Of a stretch of 64,000 nt of DNA, positions 47,301-55,092 are shown piece by piece. The position numbers were made by a program, and so were the translations under genes. Below the pieces are notes generated by a model that had not been told where the DNA came from, searched no databases, and worked only from the letters and a program-made list of their open reading frames with translations. Source of the DNA: DASQFQ01 sp963802905 (GTDB lineage: Bacteria; Actinomycetota; Thermoleophilia; Solirubrobacterales; Solirubrobacteraceae); contig CAWDKH010000004.1 of the NCBI GenBank assembly GCA_963802905.1, forward strand, positions 576,366 through 640,365, in the 5' to 3' direction. How positions within the stretch are numbered: the first letter of the stretch is position 1; the number at the start of each line of letters is the position of its first letter.

Positions 47301-49722
47301 TCGGCGCGTCGTCGCCGGGGTACGGATTGGCACCGCCTCCGCCGGCGGTGGCCGCGACGGCGTCGGCGACGTTCGCACCACTGCCGGGCGCCGCCTGGTC
47401 GGCAACCCCGGCCGGAGCCGGCGGTGCCATCGGGGGCGCTCCCCCGGGCACGTCGGCGTTGACGCGGATGAACTTGACGTTGGCCATGTCCACACCGCGC
47501 GGGACCTTCATGACCTGGTCCTGGTTGTTGCCCTCCAGCGCGGTGAACTTGCCGCCCTCGACGTTGCTGGCGAGGAAGCCGATGTGGCCGTCGGAGCCGA
47601 AGTCGTCCTGGTGGCCCCAGTCGTAGGCGACGATGTCGCCCGGACGCGCCTGGTCGGCGCTGACGATCTCCAGGTTGTTCTTGCCGGCCTCGGCGTTGCG
47701 GACCCACGTCTGCACCGCGGCCCAGCCGGTGCCGTCCATCTTGACGCCGGCCTTCTCGAGCGACCATGTCACGAAGCTCGCGCACCACGGGTTGCCGGGC
47801 CCGACCTTCGCTGCCGCGAGGTACTCGTCGACCTCCTTGCCGGTGTTCGTGCCGGCCTCCTGCACACCCAGCTGGGTCTGCGCCACCTTCAGCGCCGCGG
47901 TCCCGGCGCTGCTCCCGCCGGCGCCCGGCGCGGCTGCGGCCGTGGCGTCGACCATGCCCGGCACCGACGCGGGCGGCGCGATCGCGCTCGCGGGGCCCGC
48001 GGGCGGCTGGGGAGCGAGGAAGAAGCCCGAGGCGCCCTTCTTGCCGGCGCTCGAGGCCTGGGCGGCTGCCGCCATGAACTGGCCCGACTGGCCCTTCTTG
48101 GGCTCCGGCGCCACCGCGGCGGCGGCGGCCGGAGCGCCCGGGGCGGGCGGCGCAGCTGCGACGGCGGCGGCGGGCGCGGCACGGCCAGGCACCGCGGGCG
48201 CGGCCGGAGCGACCGCAGCCGCCTGCGCGCCGCCGGCGGTGACGTCGGCGGGCGGCGCCCAGCTCTTGTCGATCTCTTGCTTGAAGCCGACGTGCACGTG
48301 GTCCTGGTGGCCGGCGTCGGTGAAGTAGCCGGGCCCGCTGATCGGCCACGGCGAGCCGATCTCGTCCGGGCGGTACTTCTCCGGCAGCGTCGAGAGCTCG
48401 CTGGCGAGCTCACGCGCGGCGGTGGAGCCGGGGTTGACGATCTCGCCGTCGACCGAGGCGATGTCGAGCCCGCGGCCGTAGGCGTGGTTGGAGATCGAGC
48501 CACCCGACGTGAACTTCGAGTGGTCCGAGCACATGCACGAGATCTTCAGCTTGTGGTCCTCGGACAGCTTGGTCAGGACCGCCACCACGCGCGGGTCGAT
48601 CTTGCCCGCCTTGAGGTCCGCGATCCCGACGGAGTCGAACTCGAGGTTCTTGTTCTTGAGCAGCGCCGCGCCCTCGGGTGACAGCGCCCCGCCGGTGCCG
48701 TCCTGGCCGTACTCGCTCGGGTCGATCGGGCGCCGCTGGCCGCCCTGGCTCGCCTGGTCGGCGGCGTCGGCGGCGGCGCCCGACGACTTGCCGGACGGCT
48801 CGACCGGCGGCGCGCCCGGCGTCTCGACGGCGGCGGGGGGAGCGGAGGGCGTGCCCGGCGCGGGAGCGGCGGCGGGGTCGGCGGCGGCCACCGGCGCGGC
48901 CGCGGAGGGTGCCGCGGGCTGGGCGGCGGCCGCCTGCTCGGGCGTCAGCGCCTTGCCATCGGGGCCGATGTCGACCGACGCCTGCGGTGTGCTCGTGTCG
49001 TCGGGCAGGTCGGTCGCGCTGGGGAGGTCCTTGGCGTCCTCGGTGATGTCGGCTACGGCCTTGTCGGCCGCGGCCTGCTGCTTGGCCTCCGGCGAGTCCT
49101 CCTTGGCGATCTTCTCCGCCGCCGCCTCAGCGGCGGTCTTCGGCTTCGCGGCGGCGGCAGCGTCGCCCTTCTCGGCGGCGGCTGCCGCCTCGGGCGTGGC
49201 GGCAGCGCCCCCCGGCGCCGCCTCCGGCGCGGCCGCGGATGCAGCCGCGGGCGCCGCTGCCGAGGCCGGCGCGGCGCCGTTGCCGCCCGCGGCGGCGGGA
49301 TCGGCCGCGGCGTCGGCGGCGTCGGCGGCCTTGCCGCCGTCGGGCGGCGGCGGCGCCGTCGTACTGGGCGGCGGCGCGAGGCTGCCGCCGATCGCGGGCA
49401 GGTTGACGCGGCTGAGGACGTCGCCGATCGCCTCCGGGATGTCGTCGAGATGGGGCGCGACGTGCTCGGCGAACTGCATGATGCCGACGCCCTCCATCGC
49501 CGCCGCCATCATCACGCCGGCGAGGCTCGACTTGGACTCCCGCATGTCCAGGGTCATCATCGCCTTGCCCGCGCCCATCTGCATCTCCTGCGCGAGCTCC
49601 TCGAGCCCGGCCTCGCGGCATGCCTCGGCGGGGTTGCGGCGGAAGCGCGCGCGGAACGCCGGGTCCATGAGCAGGCGCTCGATCAGCTTCGCGGCGACGT
49701 CGGCCTCAGACGAGGTTGCCAT
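44344..49722 (-). CDS. giant multi-modular peptidoglycan hydrolase, likely injection-system effector
   Basis: 1792 residues, no signal peptide. In order: an N-terminal leader-like helix (1-45, LIERLLMDPAFRARFRRNPA); an Ala/Pro linker; an M15/VanY-like peptidase (about 345-485, SNHAYGRGLD and DHVHVGF); CHAP-1 (605-755, Cys647, His713); a transglycosylase-like module (798-935, Glu836 in MASLVESGVKNL); CHAP-2 (1038-1185, Cys1076, His1142); a second transglycosylase-like module (1218-1355, Glu1257); NlpC/P60 (1398-1520, Cys1427 in GFDCSGLV, His1479); and a third transglycosylase-like module (1650-1792, Glu1692). Together they could cut both stem peptides and glycan strands. The two CHAP and three transglycosylase-like modules are recent duplications. 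It is the last gene of the operon, 11 nt after the M50 protease gene. Confidence 0.88.
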   Translation of the reverse strand: MATSSEADVAAKLIERLLMDPAFRARFRRNPAEACREAGLEELAQEMQMGAGKAMMTLDMRESKSSLAGVMMAAAMEGVGIMQFAEHVAPHLDDIPEAIGDVLSRVNLPAIGGSLAPPPSTTAPPPPDGGKAADAADAAADPAAAGGNGAAPASAAAPAAASAAAPEAAPGGAAATPEAAAAAEKGDAAAAAKPKTAAEAAAEKIAKEDSPEAKQQAAADKAVADITEDAKDLPSATDLPDDTSTPQASVDIGPDGKALTPEQAAAAQPAAPSAAAPVAAADPAAAPAPGTPSAPPAAVETPGAPPVEPSGKSSGAAADAADQASQGGQRRPIDPSEYGQDGTGGALSPEGAALLKNKNLEFDSVGIADLKAGKIDPRVVAVLTKLSEDHKLKISCMCSDHSKFTSGGSISNHAYGRGLDIASVDGEIVNPGSTAARELASELSTLPEKYRPDEIGSPWPISGPGYFTDAGHQDHVHVGFKQEIDKSWAPPADVTAGGAQAAAVAPAAPAVPGRAAPAAAVAAAPPAPGAPAAAAAVAPEPKKGQSGQFMAAAAQASSAGKKGASGFFLAPQPPAGPASAIAPPASVPGMVDATAAAAPGAGGSSAGTAALKVAQTQLGVQEAGTNTGKEVDEYLAAAKVGPGNPWCASFVTWSLEKAGVKMDGTGWAAVQTWVRNAEAGKNNLEIVSADQARPGDIVAYDWGHQDDFGSDGHIGFLASNVEGGKFTALEGNNQDQVMKVPRGVDMANVKFIRVNADVPGGAPPMAPPAPAGVADQAAPGSGANVADAVAATAGGGGANPYPGDDAPKEQLAAWLGREAEKRGLPKELPVMASLVESGVKNLNFGDADSVGFFQMRVGIWNQGEYAGFPDKPELQAKWFLDQAEAVKKQRMSRGQSVTDPNQFGEWIADVERPAEQYRGRYQLRLDEARGLLTKAGDAPAAAPAAAAAAPVPGAPVAAAAAAPPAPKPGESGQFMAAAAQAAEASGGKKGASGMFMAAQPPAGPASAVAAPAAVPGMVDATAAAAGAPGGAGSTLGASAFKVAQSQLGVHEAGTNTGKEVDEYLAAADVGPGNPWCASFITWSLQKAGHKMDGTGWAAVQTWVRNAEAGKNDLKIISADQARPGDIVAYDWGKQDDFGSDGHIGFVASEVKGGKFTALEGNNQDQVMRVPRDTNMANVKFIRIGDDAPAPAAGAVPAATPDGAGVADAVSAAAGSGGGGNPYPGDNAGKAQLAAWLGREAEKRGLPKQLPVMASLVESGVKNLNYGDADSVGFFQMRVGIWNKGEYAGFPEKPELQAKWFLDQAEAVKKQRISRGQSVTDPKQFGDWIADIERPAEQYRGRYALRLGEANSLLGSAGSAPPAAVEQAAAASPAPAASAVAGDAVAAAAGGGGGGAGPKALAALKEAEKYTGTKYKWGGSTPQTGFDCSGLVQWAYAKAGIQIPRVTDAQFSASSGTPVDRGDLRPGDLVFFGEPGNIYHVGISMGGDKFLHAPKTGDVVKVASLKESYFSSNYAGGRRFDTSEPVAGAAAAAAPAAPAVAAAAPAIDPKAVAEAQAAVARDAAEVNRQGSGLFMAIKSQEERRHQTVQFMQAVDPKAAKSADAPQAAAAAAPAAAEPAAAAPAAAPAAADPADAAGSGSGADAGEPVQLPDDISDDYPGNNASKDEIAKWLAKQADKHGLPPELPVMASLVESGVKNLNYGDADSVGFFQMRVGIWNQGDYKGFPEHPELQAKWFIDQAVAVKKRAIASGDADFGKDPSKWGEWIADIERPAEQYRGRYQLRLREARGLLKG

Positions 49723-49733
49723 TGCTCACCCCC

Positions 49734-51401
49734 TCAGGTCGCCGCGGCCTTGGGGCCGCGGACTCGCTCCACGAGCGGCCTCCCAAGGACGATGAACACG
49801 GGGATGAAGAGCGCCAGCCACAAGGTGCCGAGCACGGTCCACACCACGTAAGAGGGAGCGAGTGCGGACATGATCGGCTCATAGCGCAATGACATGAAAA
49901 TCGCGAAACCTGCAGCCAGTATCGACCAACCGAGCCCCGCGATCGAGTAGCGCGCGAGAACGGGTGAATCGGAGGTGCGCCCCTGGCCGCTCAAGCGCCG
50001 GCTGAACTGGTCCTTCGCGCGCTTGCGCAGGCCCGGCTCGCGCAGGTAGTCGACGAGCATGTGGTACCCGTCGCGATCGATGAACGGGTTGAGGTTGAAG
50101 AACGCCCCGACGTAGCCCGCGAACGCGAGCTGGAAGAACACGTCGCGCGTCGTGCCTTCGACGAACACGCAGCAGATCGAGAAGATCCCGCCGAGCGAGA
50201 AGTCGGAGATCGGCCCGGCCGCGCTGACCGCGATGCGGTGCTTGCGCGGCTCGAACCACGCCTCCGAGGTGTCGACGAACGCGTACGGGAAGACCACCAC
50301 CAGCTTGAACCCGGCCTTGTGGATCCGGCGCCCGAACGACGCCATCGCCATGCCGTGCGCGGTCTCGTGCACCGCCACCACCAGGAAGCGCCCGATGAGG
50401 AAGATCAGCGCGCCGAGCCCGATCCGCTGGGAGACCACGAACGGCGTGCCGTAGCGCCCGACGATCAGGTACACGAAGGCGCCGAGCCCGCCCACGATCA
50501 GCGCGGCGATCGAGTACAGCGCGGGCTTCGTGAACAGCACCCAGCCGCCGTGGCGGTAGAGCGACTCGAAGAAGCCGCCGACACCCTCGAACGTCTTCTC
50601 GCGCGGCTTGAAGAGCCGCTGGAGGAACCCCTTCGGCTTCTCCTCGATCGCCGTCGACCCCGCGACGCCCGCCAGGTAGCCGCGCTCACCGAGGTCGGCG
50701 AGCAGGCGCGCGAGCCGCGGCGCCCCGGCGGCGCCGAAGCGCTGCTCGGCGATCCCGATCAGGTCGGACAGCGAGTGGGTGCCGTCGAACAGCTCGAACA
50801 GGTGCGCGTCGTTGTCGGACAGCCGCAGGAACGTGTTGCGGTTGAGGTCCTTGAGCACCCAGCGCTTGGCGCCCTCGCTCGCGTCGAGGCGCTTGAGCGC
50901 GTAGCCCGAGCGGACCCGCGGCTTCATCCCGAACTGCGTCGCCGCGGCCTCCACGCCGGGCGGTCCGAGTGCCGGGACGACGAGGCTCGCGCCGGGCTTG
51001 ACCACGATCGTCTGGCCCGCCGCCGCCATGTCGCGGCGGCGCTCGACGCGGAGCGTCTGCCCTCCGATCTGCAGCTGCGCCCCGTCGTGCAGGGCGGTGG
51101 CTGAGGAGATCGCGACGCCGTCGACGAGCGTTCCGGCGCTCGAGCCGGCGTCCTCGATGCTGGCGCCCGCGCCGTTGCCGCCGGGCGAGATGCGCGCGTG
51201 CTCGCGCGAGACGCTCGGGTCGGCGAGCACGACCGTGCTGCCGGGCGCGCGGCCGATCGTCATGTCGCCGACGAGCGGCACGCGCGTGTTGTCGCCGAGC
51301 ACGAGCTCGAGCGGCTCAGCCGCGCCCGCGACCGGCGTCCCGCAGTTGCCGCAGTAGTCGGCTCCCCGCGAGAGCTGTCGACGGCAGCTCGTGCAGAGCA
51401 C
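49734..51401 (-). CDS. zinc-ribbon / FHA / PqqD-like / M50 membrane metalloprotease
   Basis: 555 residues. Zinc ribbon (Cys3, 6, 17, 20); FHA domain (about 44-118: MTIGRAPGSTVVLADPSVSR, EHARI), which reads phosphothreonine; a PqqD-like winged helix (about 165-240: WVLKDLNRNTFLRLSDNDAH); then several TM helices with HETAHGMAMASFG (about 344) and a second metal motif in NPFIDRDGYH (about 438), as in site-2-type proteases linked to peptide-natural-product export. PqqD-like domains bind RiPP leader peptides, and the next gene begins with a leader-like segment. The FHA suggests control by a Ser/Thr kinase such as the one at 41187. Confidence 0.85.
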   Translation of the reverse strand: MLCTSCRRQLSRGADYCGNCGTPVAGAAEPLELVLGDNTRVPLVGDMTIGRAPGSTVVLADPSVSREHARISPGGNGAGASIEDAGSSAGTLVDGVAISSATALHDGAQLQIGGQTLRVERRRDMAAAGQTIVVKPGASLVVPALGPPGVEAAATQFGMKPRVRSGYALKRLDASEGAKRWVLKDLNRNTFLRLSDNDAHLFELFDGTHSLSDLIGIAEQRFGAAGAPRLARLLADLGERGYLAGVAGSTAIEEKPKGFLQRLFKPREKTFEGVGGFFESLYRHGGWVLFTKPALYSIAALIVGGLGAFVYLIVGRYGTPFVVSQRIGLGALIFLIGRFLVVAVHETAHGMAMASFGRRIHKAGFKLVVVFPYAFVDTSEAWFEPRKHRIAVSAAGPISDFSLGGIFSICCVFVEGTTRDVFFQLAFAGYVGAFFNLNPFIDRDGYHMLVDYLREPGLRKRAKDQFSRRLSGQGRTSDSPVLARYSIAGLGWSILAAGFAIFMSLRYEPIMSALAPSYVVWTVLGTLWLALFIPVFIVLGRPLVERVRGPKAAAT

Positions 51402-51404
51402 GGG

Positions 51405-54400
51405 CTACTCCAGCGTCAGCGGCTGGAAGTCTGGGCTATCGCCGGAGAAGACCAGCCGCTGCTGGGCGCTGGGGTTCTTGATCGGCACGCGCACGATCTG
51501 GCCGTTGGCCTGGTTGCTGCAGGTCTCGTCGGCTTGCACGACCACGACCTCGAGGTTGTCGGACCGCCAGCTGGCCTTGCACGCCTGCACGCCGAGCGGC
51601 TTGGCATCGGTGAGGAGGAAGTCGGTCGGCTTGCCGAGGTAGAGCTGGAAGGCGTCGGCGTCGAAGTTGGCGACCGCCACCATCTGCTTGCCGTTCGGCG
51701 AGATCGCGAAGTCGATGACGCCCTTGCCCGGTTGCGTCGTGTCGGTCCTGAACTTGCCCTTGCTCCAGTCCTTGGGGTCGGGCGAGAACGGCTTCTTCGA
51801 CTTCCACTGCACCATGCCGAACTTGGTGGGCGTGGTGCCGAGCGCGTAGATCGACTTGCCGTCGGGCGCCCAGCGGATCGTCTTGACCAGGTTGAAGTCC
51901 GGCTCGGATTTGCACTGCGGAGCCTGCTGCTCCTTGGTGACCTGCAGGAAGCAGAGATCCTGGTCCGAGCGGTCGCCCTTGGCGCTCTTGTCCTTGAACA
52001 TCGCGATCACGTTCGCGTCGACTGTGGGTGCCCACGCGGGGTCGCCGAACTTCTCGCCGGCGTCGGTCAGCCCCACCGGCGTCTCGTCGGGCTTGGTGAG
52101 GTCCCTGAGGAAGAGCCGACGGTTGCTGAGGAAGGCGATCCGGTCGCCGTCTGCCGACCACGTCGGGTCGGTCTCCTCCTGTGAGCCCTTGGCGACCGCG
52201 GGGAGCGGCTTGCCGTTGGCGCCGTTGACGAGCTTCACGTTCTTGCCGTCGTCGTACACCAGCTTCGGGAAGCCGCCGGAGACGATGAGCTTGACCTTCG
52301 CGCCGGCGGCCAGCTTGGTGCCCGGCTCCGGCTCGGTGCGGATCAGCTCGCCCTTCTTCTTGCCGGAGAACTCGGTGACCTTCTCGGGGACGAGGCCGGC
52401 GTCGGCGGCCGCCTGCGCCGCCTCGGCGACGGGCATGCCGGCCAGCGGGGCGAGCGTGACTGCCGCGGCCTTGCCGCCACCTCCGCCGCCACCGCCGCCC
52501 TCCTCGTCGTCACCGCCCTTCTTCTTCTTCTTGTCCTTGATGGTGGCCATGAAGAGGTCGATCGGCTTGCCCTCGGTGACGACCTCGTCGGCGGCCGGGA
52601 TCTGGCTCGAGATCTTCGCCTTCGGATCCGGCGGCTGCGGCTGCAGCTGGCCGATCGTGAGCTTCTTCTCGCGCAGCGTCTTCTCGGCCTCGGCCTGGGT
52701 CTGGCCGACCACGCTCGGAACCTGGACCTTGCCGTTGCCGATGGCGATCAGGAGCGCGACCTCGGAGTCCTTCTTGGCCTTCTCGCCGGCCTCCGGCGTC
52801 TGGCCGATGACGGTGCCGGGCGGCGCCTCGGTGCTGACCTTCTCCTTCGGCGCGGGGGCGAGCTTGAGGTCTGCCTCGACGAGCTTCTGCTCGGCGTCGA
52901 ACGTCGACTTGGAGCCCGTGACCTCGGGGACGGTGACGTTGCGCGGGAGGAACAGGAACAGCAGCACTGCCAGCAGGATCAGCAGCGGCAGGAGCATCAT
53001 GATCCACCAGGGCAGCCACGCCTTCTGGCGGAAGACGACCTGGTTGGGCAGCAGCGGGATGCTGGGCGAGGGCGTGCCGCCGCCCGGGACCTTGAGCTGC
53101 GAGAGCTGGATGTTCTTGTTCGGGATGCTCGGTGCCCGCGGCGCGCGCGGGCCGGCGACCTGAACGCCGCGGGCGCCGACGTTGGCGCTCGGCCCGACGC
53201 CGCCGAACTTCTTGAACATCCCGCCCGCCTTCTGCGCGGTGCTCTCGCTCTCCTCGTCGTCGAGCCCGGCGAGCTCCTGTTCCGGCTCGACGGGGGCCTC
53301 GGCCGCCTCCTTCGCGGCGAGCGCCTCCTCGCCCGTGCGGGTGTGCACGGACAGGCGCTTCTCCTCCGGGCGGCCGATCCACTTCTGGCGCGGCGGGCGG
53401 ACCACCATCTGCGACTTCACCGTCTCGCCGGCCGGGACCTCGAGCGTCCGCGGTTCGAAGCTCACCTTGAGCTCGTTGTCGGGATCCTCGTGATCGAGCG
53501 CGATGGTGGTCGCCGCGTTGGCCGTGTTCTTGACCGCGACCTCGTAGCTCGCCTTGCGGCGGCCGGAGGCGCGCTCCGGCTCGAGCTTGGTCTTGAGCTC
53601 CTCGAACGGCTGGATGCCGAGATTCAGCGGGGCGGTCGCGGCCTGCTTGTTGTACGCCTTCGACTCGGCGGTGACCTGGAGCTCCCAGATCCGCGCCTCT
53701 GCCTCGGGTGAGCGGGGCGGGTGGAGGTGGATCTCCACCTCCTGCTCGTACGTTCCGCTCGTGCCGAACGGCGTCAGATAGACCGTGTTCGGGAACACCG
53801 ACCACCAGCCGTCCGGCAGTCCGCGCACTGACAGCTCGTAGTTGTCGACGATGCCGCTCTGGTTGCGGACGAGCGCCAGGACGCGGGCGCGGCCGCCTGG
53901 CTCGGCACCCATCGCGAGCGTCTCGCCGAGGCGCACCTGCTCGCCCTCCGGGAGTCGCAGGGTGATCGCCGCGGGGTCGGGCTCCTCCGGCTGGGCGGGA
54001 GGCGCCGGTGCCGGCGCGACGGGCGGCTGCTCCATCGTGGCGGGCGGCGGCGCCGCGGGTGCCGGAGGTGCCGGGGGCTGAGCCGGCGGAGGCGTGGGCG
54101 GCGGCGCGGCCGCGTTGCCGACGAGCGGGTCGCCGGACTGCACGCCCGCGCCGTTGCCGGGGCCGCTGGGGGCCTGCGGAGGTGCGGGGCGCGCCGCGGG
54201 GTGCGGGGTCGGCGGCTGCTGCGTGGGCGCCGGAGCCGGGGGCGGCTGCGCAGCGGCGGGCTGCTGCGGCGCGGCCGGCTGCTCGGGCGCTGCGGGCGGG
54301 GGCGCCTGGTCCTGCGCCGCCTGCAAGACCTCAGGCGTGACCGCCTGGACGACCCCCGTGGGGTCCCAGCGGAGGTACTCGCCGCACTCGCAGAAGTCCC

Positions 54401-54443
54401 GATCGTCGGGATTTTCGCGGCCGCAGCTGGAACAGACTCTCAT
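51405..54443 (-). CDS. membrane protein with zinc ribbon, Ig-like, TM, PASTA and propeller regions; candidate CisA-like anchor
   Basis: 1012 residues. Zinc ribbon (CSSCGRENPDDRDFCECGEY); Pro/Ala linker to about 150; two beta-sandwich Ig-like domains (about 155-375: NYELSVRGLPDGWWSVFPNT, VPAGETVKSQMVVRPPRQKW); one TM helix (about 475-500); three PASTA repeats (about 502-565, 571-640, 661-728: VTVPEVTG, VQVPSVVG, VTLAPLAG); and a TolB-like beta-propeller (about 730-1012). The first part resembles the Streptomyces injection-system membrane anchor CisA from memory; PASTA and propeller would reach the wall. ATG 54443 overlaps the tail-protein-I stop. Its stop is 3 nt before the FHA/M50 gene. Confidence 0.8.
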   Translation of the reverse strand: MRVCSSCGRENPDDRDFCECGEYLRWDPTGVVQAVTPEVLQAAQDQAPPPAAPEQPAAPQQPAAAQPPPAPAPTQQPPTPHPAARPAPPQAPSGPGNGAGVQSGDPLVGNAAAPPPTPPPAQPPAPPAPAAPPPATMEQPPVAPAPAPPAQPEEPDPAAITLRLPEGEQVRLGETLAMGAEPGGRARVLALVRNQSGIVDNYELSVRGLPDGWWSVFPNTVYLTPFGTSGTYEQEVEIHLHPPRSPEAEARIWELQVTAESKAYNKQAATAPLNLGIQPFEELKTKLEPERASGRRKASYEVAVKNTANAATTIALDHEDPDNELKVSFEPRTLEVPAGETVKSQMVVRPPRQKWIGRPEEKRLSVHTRTGEEALAAKEAAEAPVEPEQELAGLDDEESESTAQKAGGMFKKFGGVGPSANVGARGVQVAGPRAPRAPSIPNKNIQLSQLKVPGGGTPSPSIPLLPNQVVFRQKAWLPWWIMMLLPLLILLAVLLFLFLPRNVTVPEVTGSKSTFDAEQKLVEADLKLAPAPKEKVSTEAPPGTVIGQTPEAGEKAKKDSEVALLIAIGNGKVQVPSVVGQTQAEAEKTLREKKLTIGQLQPQPPDPKAKISSQIPAADEVVTEGKPIDLFMATIKDKKKKKGGDDEEGGGGGGGGGKAAAVTLAPLAGMPVAEAAQAAADAGLVPEKVTEFSGKKKGELIRTEPEPGTKLAAGAKVKLIVSGGFPKLVYDDGKNVKLVNGANGKPLPAVAKGSQEETDPTWSADGDRIAFLSNRRLFLRDLTKPDETPVGLTDAGEKFGDPAWAPTVDANVIAMFKDKSAKGDRSDQDLCFLQVTKEQQAPQCKSEPDFNLVKTIRWAPDGKSIYALGTTPTKFGMVQWKSKKPFSPDPKDWSKGKFRTDTTQPGKGVIDFAISPNGKQMVAVANFDADAFQLYLGKPTDFLLTDAKPLGVQACKASWRSDNLEVVVVQADETCSNQANGQIVRVPIKNPSAQQRLVFSGDSPDFQPLTLE

Positions 54444-55084
54444 GACTCAGGGGGTTTCTTCTTCGGGGCTTTGACGCGCAGCCGGTAGGCGGTGTGTACC
54501 GGCTTGAACTGCTCAATGCAACGTGCGATCGCGGCCTGGACGTCCTCGGTAACGGGCTTGTCGCAATACACGACGAACTGTGGCGGTTTTGATTCCACCG
54601 TCGCCCCGGACTCCCAGATGATGCCGCCGTCGTCTTCCACGCGGAGGGGCACCTCCGGGAAGGCGAGCGACAGCGCGAGCTCGAGCCCGCCCTTCGTCCC
54701 ACGGCGCTGGCCGAGCTCCGCGGCGCGCCGGATCACTTCGCGCTGGACCGAGATCGCGCGCGACTCGTCGAGGTCGACGCCGAGCCAGGCGCTCAGCAGG
54801 TTGAGGATGTGGCGCGGCGCGTAGTCGGGGTCGAAGTGCTCGGGCAGCGCGTCGAGCATCGCCACGATCGGGTCGAGCAGCGTCTCGAGCGCGCCGACGA
54901 AGCGCATGCCGAAGTCGCCGTCGGCGTACATCGACGGCAGCCCGTCGCGCAGGTACGCGCGGCTCGACGCGCTCGGCGGCGTCTCCTTGGAGCCGCCCGA
55001 GAGCTGGACCAGCAGGGTGCCGAAACCGGCACCCATGAAGGTCTTGTAATCGCCGCCTGCGCCGTTGCCCGCGCCGTCCGCCAC
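54440..55084 (-). CDS. tail protein I-like baseplate wedge (Afp12-type)
   Basis: 214 residues from GTG 55084, with TAGGGG 5 nt before it. The family pattern is clear: YLRDGLPSMYADGDFGMRFV, LETLLDPIVAMLDALPEHFD, PDYAPRHILNLLSAWLG and REVIRRAAELGQRRGTKGGL. In contractile tails this protein sits with the gpJ-type wedge at the baseplate rim. It starts 8 nt after the gpJ stop, and its own stop overlaps the next ATG, so the genes are tightly coupled. Confidence 0.9.
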   Translation of the reverse strand: MADGAGNGAGGDYKTFMGAGFGTLLVQLSGGSKETPPSASSRAYLRDGLPSMYADGDFGMRFVGALETLLDPIVAMLDALPEHFDPDYAPRHILNLLSAWLGVDLDESRAISVQREVIRRAAELGQRRGTKGGLELALSLAFPEVPLRVEDDGGIIWESGATVESKPPQFVVYCDKPVTEDVQAAIARCIEQFKPVHTAYRLRVKAPKKKPPES

Positions 55085-55092
55085 GGCGACCC

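Noticed and set aside
46297..48681. Long plus-strand frames (up to 794 codons) opposite the giant hydrolase
   Set aside because: They are Arg/Gly/Ala-rich shadows of GC3-biased codons; the minus-strand frame carries all recognisable catalytic motifs.
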